Shown here one piece after another: positions 6,855-8,916 of a DNA stretch of 8,916 nt. Below the pieces are notes generated by a model. The model was not told the DNA's origin and made no database searches. It was given only the letters and a program-made list of their open reading frames with translations. Location of the stretch: contig DAOWCM010000074.1 of NCBI GenBank assembly GCA_030639555.1, positions 1 through 8,916 of the forward strand. The letters run 5' to 3'. This DNA comes from Candidatus Eiseniibacteriota bacterium (GTDB taxonomy: Bacteria > Joyebacterota > Joyebacteria > Joyebacterales > Joyebacteraceae). Both the position numbers and the translations under genes were made by a program. The stretch's first letter is position 1. Every line of letters starts with the position of its first letter.

Positions 6855-7124
6855 ATGGACGACACGTTCGACGACACGGAGATGCAGACGCTTCTGGCCC
6901 AGGAGGAGGAGAAGCTCCTCGCGCTGAGGGAGCTGGTCGACAGCGCGTGCGAGGAGATCATGGGCGGCCATCTCGACCGTCAGGAGGCCACGGTTCTCGC
7001 TCAGCGCGTCCGCCGGCAGGCGTCTGAGATCATTCCAGATATGATGGAGACGTTCGACCTCATCTACAAGAGCAGATTCGAGCGGCTTATCTCTCAGTAC
7101 ATCAGTAGACCGACGGGAACCTGA
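6855..7124 (+). CDS. Small acidic alpha-helical protein, unknown function
   Basis: An 89-residue protein from the ATG at 6855. I prefer this start because GGGGTGG (6840-6846) lies eight bases upstream and the predicted transcript start (about 6805) then leaves a normal leader. The upstream ATG at 6810 would add 15 residues (MGFVDRWQLYGVVPY) and would be practically leaderless. The sequence opens very acidic (MDDTFDDTEM), then alternates charged and hydrophobic residues in a pattern suggesting two or three amphipathic helices (about residues 9-36, 40-58 and 62-82). It has one cysteine and no signal peptide or membrane segment. A cytosolic helical bundle or adaptor is plausible. It has its own promoter and shares a divergent control region with the small membrane protein. 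I recognise no family. Confidence 0.7.
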   Translation: MDDTFDDTEMQTLLAQEEEKLLALRELVDSACEEIMGGHLDRQEATVLAQRVRRQASEIIPDMMETFDLIYKSRFERLISQYISRPTGT

Positions 7125-7152
7125 GGAGCGCGCGCAGCGGCGCCGTGCTCCT
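7124..7152 (+). terminator. Candidate terminator after the small acidic protein
   Basis: AGGAGCGCG (7124-7132) can pair with CGTGCTCCT (7144-7152) through nine pairs including one G-U, around an 11-base loop. The tail TGCTTCTC is moderately T-rich. The stem begins on the last base of the stop codon. Confidence 0.4.
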
Positions 7153-7217
7153 TGCTTCTCAATGGGTCACTCGACGATCGTTGATACCTCGGGTGGCCGC
7201 TTCTTCAGGAGGGCGCG

Positions 7218-7391
7218 ATGATTCGGCGGTGGGCAGCCTGGCTGGTCGTGCTGGTCGCGTTGACCGCGATGGCAACGCTCAGGCTGGCCGACCGGAAGGA
7301 GAGGATCCCCCGTCCCGATCCCTCGTTCGTCCGCCATCCCACGCCGTCGCCGCCCGGGTCCTCGTCGAATGTGACCGGGGGAGGTCCATGA
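7218..7391 (+). CDS. 57-residue single-pass membrane peptide, unknown function
   Basis: A short gene with a strong ribosome binding site: AGGAGG (7208-7213) five bases before the ATG. Its TGA overlaps the ATG of the next gene in an ATGA junction, a classic sign of translational coupling, which makes it unlikely to be chance. The protein starts with a basic stretch (MIRRW) and a hydrophobic segment at about residues 5-23. It continues with a charged and proline/serine-rich tail (RPDPSFVRHPTPSPPGSSS). It has no lipobox cysteine. It is either a signal-anchored inner-membrane peptide or, less likely, a short secreted peptide. It is the first gene of the unit with the WalJ-like nuclease and UDP-glucose dehydrogenase. 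I do not recognise a family. Confidence 0.65.
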   Translation: MIRRWAAWLVVLVALTAMATLRLADRKERIPRPDPSFVRHPTPSPPGSSSNVTGGGP

Positions 7392-8224
7392 AGGTCGCGG
7401 TGCTCGCCAGCGGGAGTTCCGGAAACGCGATCTGGGTATCGAGCGGGTCGACCGCAGTGCTCATCGACGCCGGCGTCTCCGGCAGACGCATATCGCAGGC
7501 GGCGGAAGGACTGGGTCTCGACACCGCGCAGCTCTCGGCCGTGCTGGTCACGCACGAGCACTCGGATCACGTGAGCGGCCTCGGCCCTGTCACGCGCAGA
7601 TTCGATGTTCCCGCCTGTGCCACGGTCGGAACGCACGCCGCGATCGACCGGCGTCTGGGGAAATGTCCGGGGCGGACCGTCGTGGAAGCGGGAACCGATT
7701 TTGAGATCGGCGACCTCCTTGTCTCGCCGTTCGCGGTCAGTCACGACTGCGTGGAACCGGTCGGCTACTCCGTGAGCGATGGCCGCACCGTCGTCGCGGT
7801 GGCCACGGATCTCGGCGTGGTCGGCCACCCGGTACGCCACCGCATCGGCCGGGCGGACTGCGTCGTGCTCGAGTTCAACCACGATGAGAGAATGCTGCTG
7901 GACGGTGGCTACCCGTGGTTCCTGAAGCAGCGGATAATGAGCAATGAGGGACACCTCTCCAACGAGGCGGCGGCGAGGGAACTCGTCTTGCTGGCGGACG
8001 GTCCGATGTCTGCCCTCGTTCTCGCGCACATATCCAGGGAGAACAACACTCCTGACCTGGCGCTTGCGACCGCGCGCGATGCTCTGGAGCGGGCCGGCAG
8101 GGCCGACGTCGACGTTCTTCTGACGGAGCAGGATCGGGCGACGGGTCCCGTCTGCCTGGGTCTTGACGCTCGATCGACCAACGTGACTACCTCGACGGGA
8201 GTTCAGACTTCATGCACAAGATAG
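7388..8224 (+). CDS. walJ: WalJ/YycJ-type metallo-beta-lactamase-fold nuclease
   Basis: A 278-residue cytosolic metallohydrolase close to the usual length (about 260-270) of the WalJ/YycJ/VicX family. Characterised members act as 5'-3' DNA exonucleases and are linked to the WalRK cell-wall stress system in Firmicutes. It opens with MKVAVLASGSSGN. The metal motif HEHSDH is at 56-61 (His56, His58, Asp60, His61), with further ligand candidates His119, Asp141 and His214. Family hallmarks are EFNHDERML (162-170), YPWFLKQRIMSNEGHLSN (175-192) and LAHISRENN (212-220). The frame is open further upstream, but the ATG at 7388 has GGGGGAGG just before it, begins exactly at the conserved N-terminus and overlaps the previous stop (ATGA). 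The last 13 bases overlap ugd. No WalRK genes are visible, so a link to that signalling pathway is not shown here. Confidence 0.92.
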   Translation: MKVAVLASGSSGNAIWVSSGSTAVLIDAGVSGRRISQAAEGLGLDTAQLSAVLVTHEHSDHVSGLGPVTRRFDVPACATVGTHAAIDRRLGKCPGRTVVEAGTDFEIGDLLVSPFAVSHDCVEPVGYSVSDGRTVVAVATDLGVVGHPVRHRIGRADCVVLEFNHDERMLLDGGYPWFLKQRIMSNEGHLSNEAAARELVLLADGPMSALVLAHISRENNTPDLALATARDALERAGRADVDVLLTEQDRATGPVCLGLDARSTNVTTSTGVQTSCTR

Positions 8225-8916
8225 CGGTGATAGGAACGGGGTATGTGGGGCTGGTGGGGGGAGCGGGACTCGCCGATTTCGGCAACCAGGTCGTCTGCGT
8301 GGACCGCATCGAAGAGAAGATAGACCAGCTCGCGCGCGGCGAGATTCCGTTCTACGAGCCGGGGCTCGCGGAAGTCGTTGAGAGGAACGTGAGGGAGGGG
8401 AGGCTCAGCTTCACGACCGATTTCGCCCGGGCGGTCGCCGAGAACAACGTCATCCTCTGCGCGGTCGGCACGCCGGAAGGCGAGAGAGGACAGGTGGATC
8501 TGTCTCAGGTGGATTCGGTCGCGCGGGATGTAGGTGTGCACATGACCGGCTACCGGGTCATCGTCCAGAAGAGCACGGTCCCCGTGGGAACGGCCAGGAG
8601 GCTCAGGAGGATCGTCGAGGAGAGCCAGGCCGAGCCCATCGAGTTCGACGTCGTGAGCAATCCCGAGTTCCTCCGCGAGGGGTCGGCCGTCGAGGACTTC
8701 ATGCGTCCCGACAGGGTCGTGGTCGGGGCCGACAGTGAGCGGGCGATGGAGGTGATGTGGGGCATATACGCACCCCTCTACCTGAACCGGACACCCATCG
8801 TCGAGACCGCTCCGGAGAGCGCCGAACTCATCAAGTATGCCTCCAACGCCTTTCTCGCGACGAAGATCTCGTTCATCAACGAGATCGCCAACGTCTGCGA
8901 GAAGGTCGGGGCCGAC
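8212..8916 (+). CDS. ugd: UDP-glucose 6-dehydrogenase, 3' truncated by window end
   Basis: The first 235 residues are visible. The enzyme oxidises UDP-glucose to UDP-glucuronate with two NAD+, feeding capsule, exopolysaccharide or lipid-linked sugar synthesis in the cytosol. Visible marks are the Rossmann motif GTGYVGL (8-14), the acidic residue Asp31 for NAD ribose binding, PFYEPGL (46-52), VGTPEG (85-90), KSTVPVG (120-126), NPEFLREGSAVEDF (150-163) and LIKYASNAFLATK (206-218). Lys208 and Asn212 match the catalytic Lys and Asn of characterised homologues; the catalytic cysteine lies beyond the window. The start codon lies inside the end of walJ (13-base overlap), with GGGAG upstream, so the two are translated from one mRNA. 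UDP-ManNAc dehydrogenases are related, but the NPEFLREG and KYASN motifs favour UDP-glucose. Confidence 0.9.
   Translation, partial: MHKIAVIGTGYVGLVGGAGLADFGNQVVCVDRIEEKIDQLARGEIPFYEPGLAEVVERNVREGRLSFTTDFARAVAENNVILCAVGTPEGERGQVDLSQVDSVARDVGVHMTGYRVIVQKSTVPVGTARRLRRIVEESQAEPIEFDVVSNPEFLREGSAVEDFMRPDRVVVGADSERAMEVMWGIYAPLYLNRTPIVETAPESAELIKYASNAFLATKISFINEIANVCEKVGAD

Noticed and set aside
6678..6971. N-terminal extension of the 63-residue membrane protein to 161 residues
   Set aside because: It would run through both divergent promoters and the acidic protein gene. The perfect GGAGGT just before the ATG at 6677 marks the start.
7145..7387. N-terminal extension of the WalJ-like protein to 359 residues
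   Set aside because: Homology begins at the Met encoded at 7388, which has its own ribosome binding site. The extension overlaps the better-supported 57-residue gene in another frame.
3930..8224. The TPR protein, small proteins and MBL-fold nuclease as a possible defence island
   Set aside because: The nuclease is a clear housekeeping WalJ type in an operon with ugd. The units are transcribed divergently, and no defence-type sensor, toxin or mobile element is seen.

Overview
The window is gene-dense, GC-rich bacterial chromosome with no mobile element, CRISPR array, rRNA or tRNA that I can see. The first gene encodes a secreted metallocarboxypeptidase that ends in a FlgD-like / type IX-type sorting tail with the NPFNP signature. 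Such tails are typical of the FCB superphylum and allied candidate phyla (Eisenbacteria, Krumholzibacteria, Latescibacteria, Zixibacteria). With the high GC content, an uncultured lineage of that kind is my best guess, at modest confidence.

Layout. (1) Bases 1-1740 (+): the 3' part of an M14B-type zinc carboxypeptidase with two transthyretin-like domains, a jelly-roll domain and a sorting tail, followed by a strong hairpin terminator. (2) 1853-3874 (+): a sigma70-like promoter, a DASS/SLC13-type membrane transporter and a universal stress protein 15 bases behind it, ending in a hairpin that could serve both strands. (3) 6677-3930 (-): a 63-residue two-helix membrane protein, a hairpin, then a large protein that joins a polytopic membrane N-terminus, a degenerate UbiA-like membrane domain and seven contiguous TPRs. 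(4) 6746-6798: a divergent promoter pair serving the minus-strand unit and a small acidic helical protein on the plus strand. (5) 7218-8916 (+): a tightly packed operon of a 57-residue membrane peptide, a WalJ/YycJ-type metallo-beta-lactamase-fold nuclease and UDP-glucose 6-dehydrogenase, cut by the window end. Here start and stop codons overlap (ATGA, then 13 bases).

The transporter and the stress protein look like a transporter with its small cytosolic partner, and both lack canonical ligand residues of their families. The WalJ-ugd unit links a cell-wall/DNA-maintenance-associated nuclease to UDP-glucuronate supply for surface polysaccharide, but only by linkage. The most unusual item is the TPR fusion protein, whose middle part looks like a UbiA prenyltransferase that has lost its first Asp-rich motif. 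I see no convincing new defence or mobile system. All genes are covered, and no gene-free gap exceeds about 230 bases.
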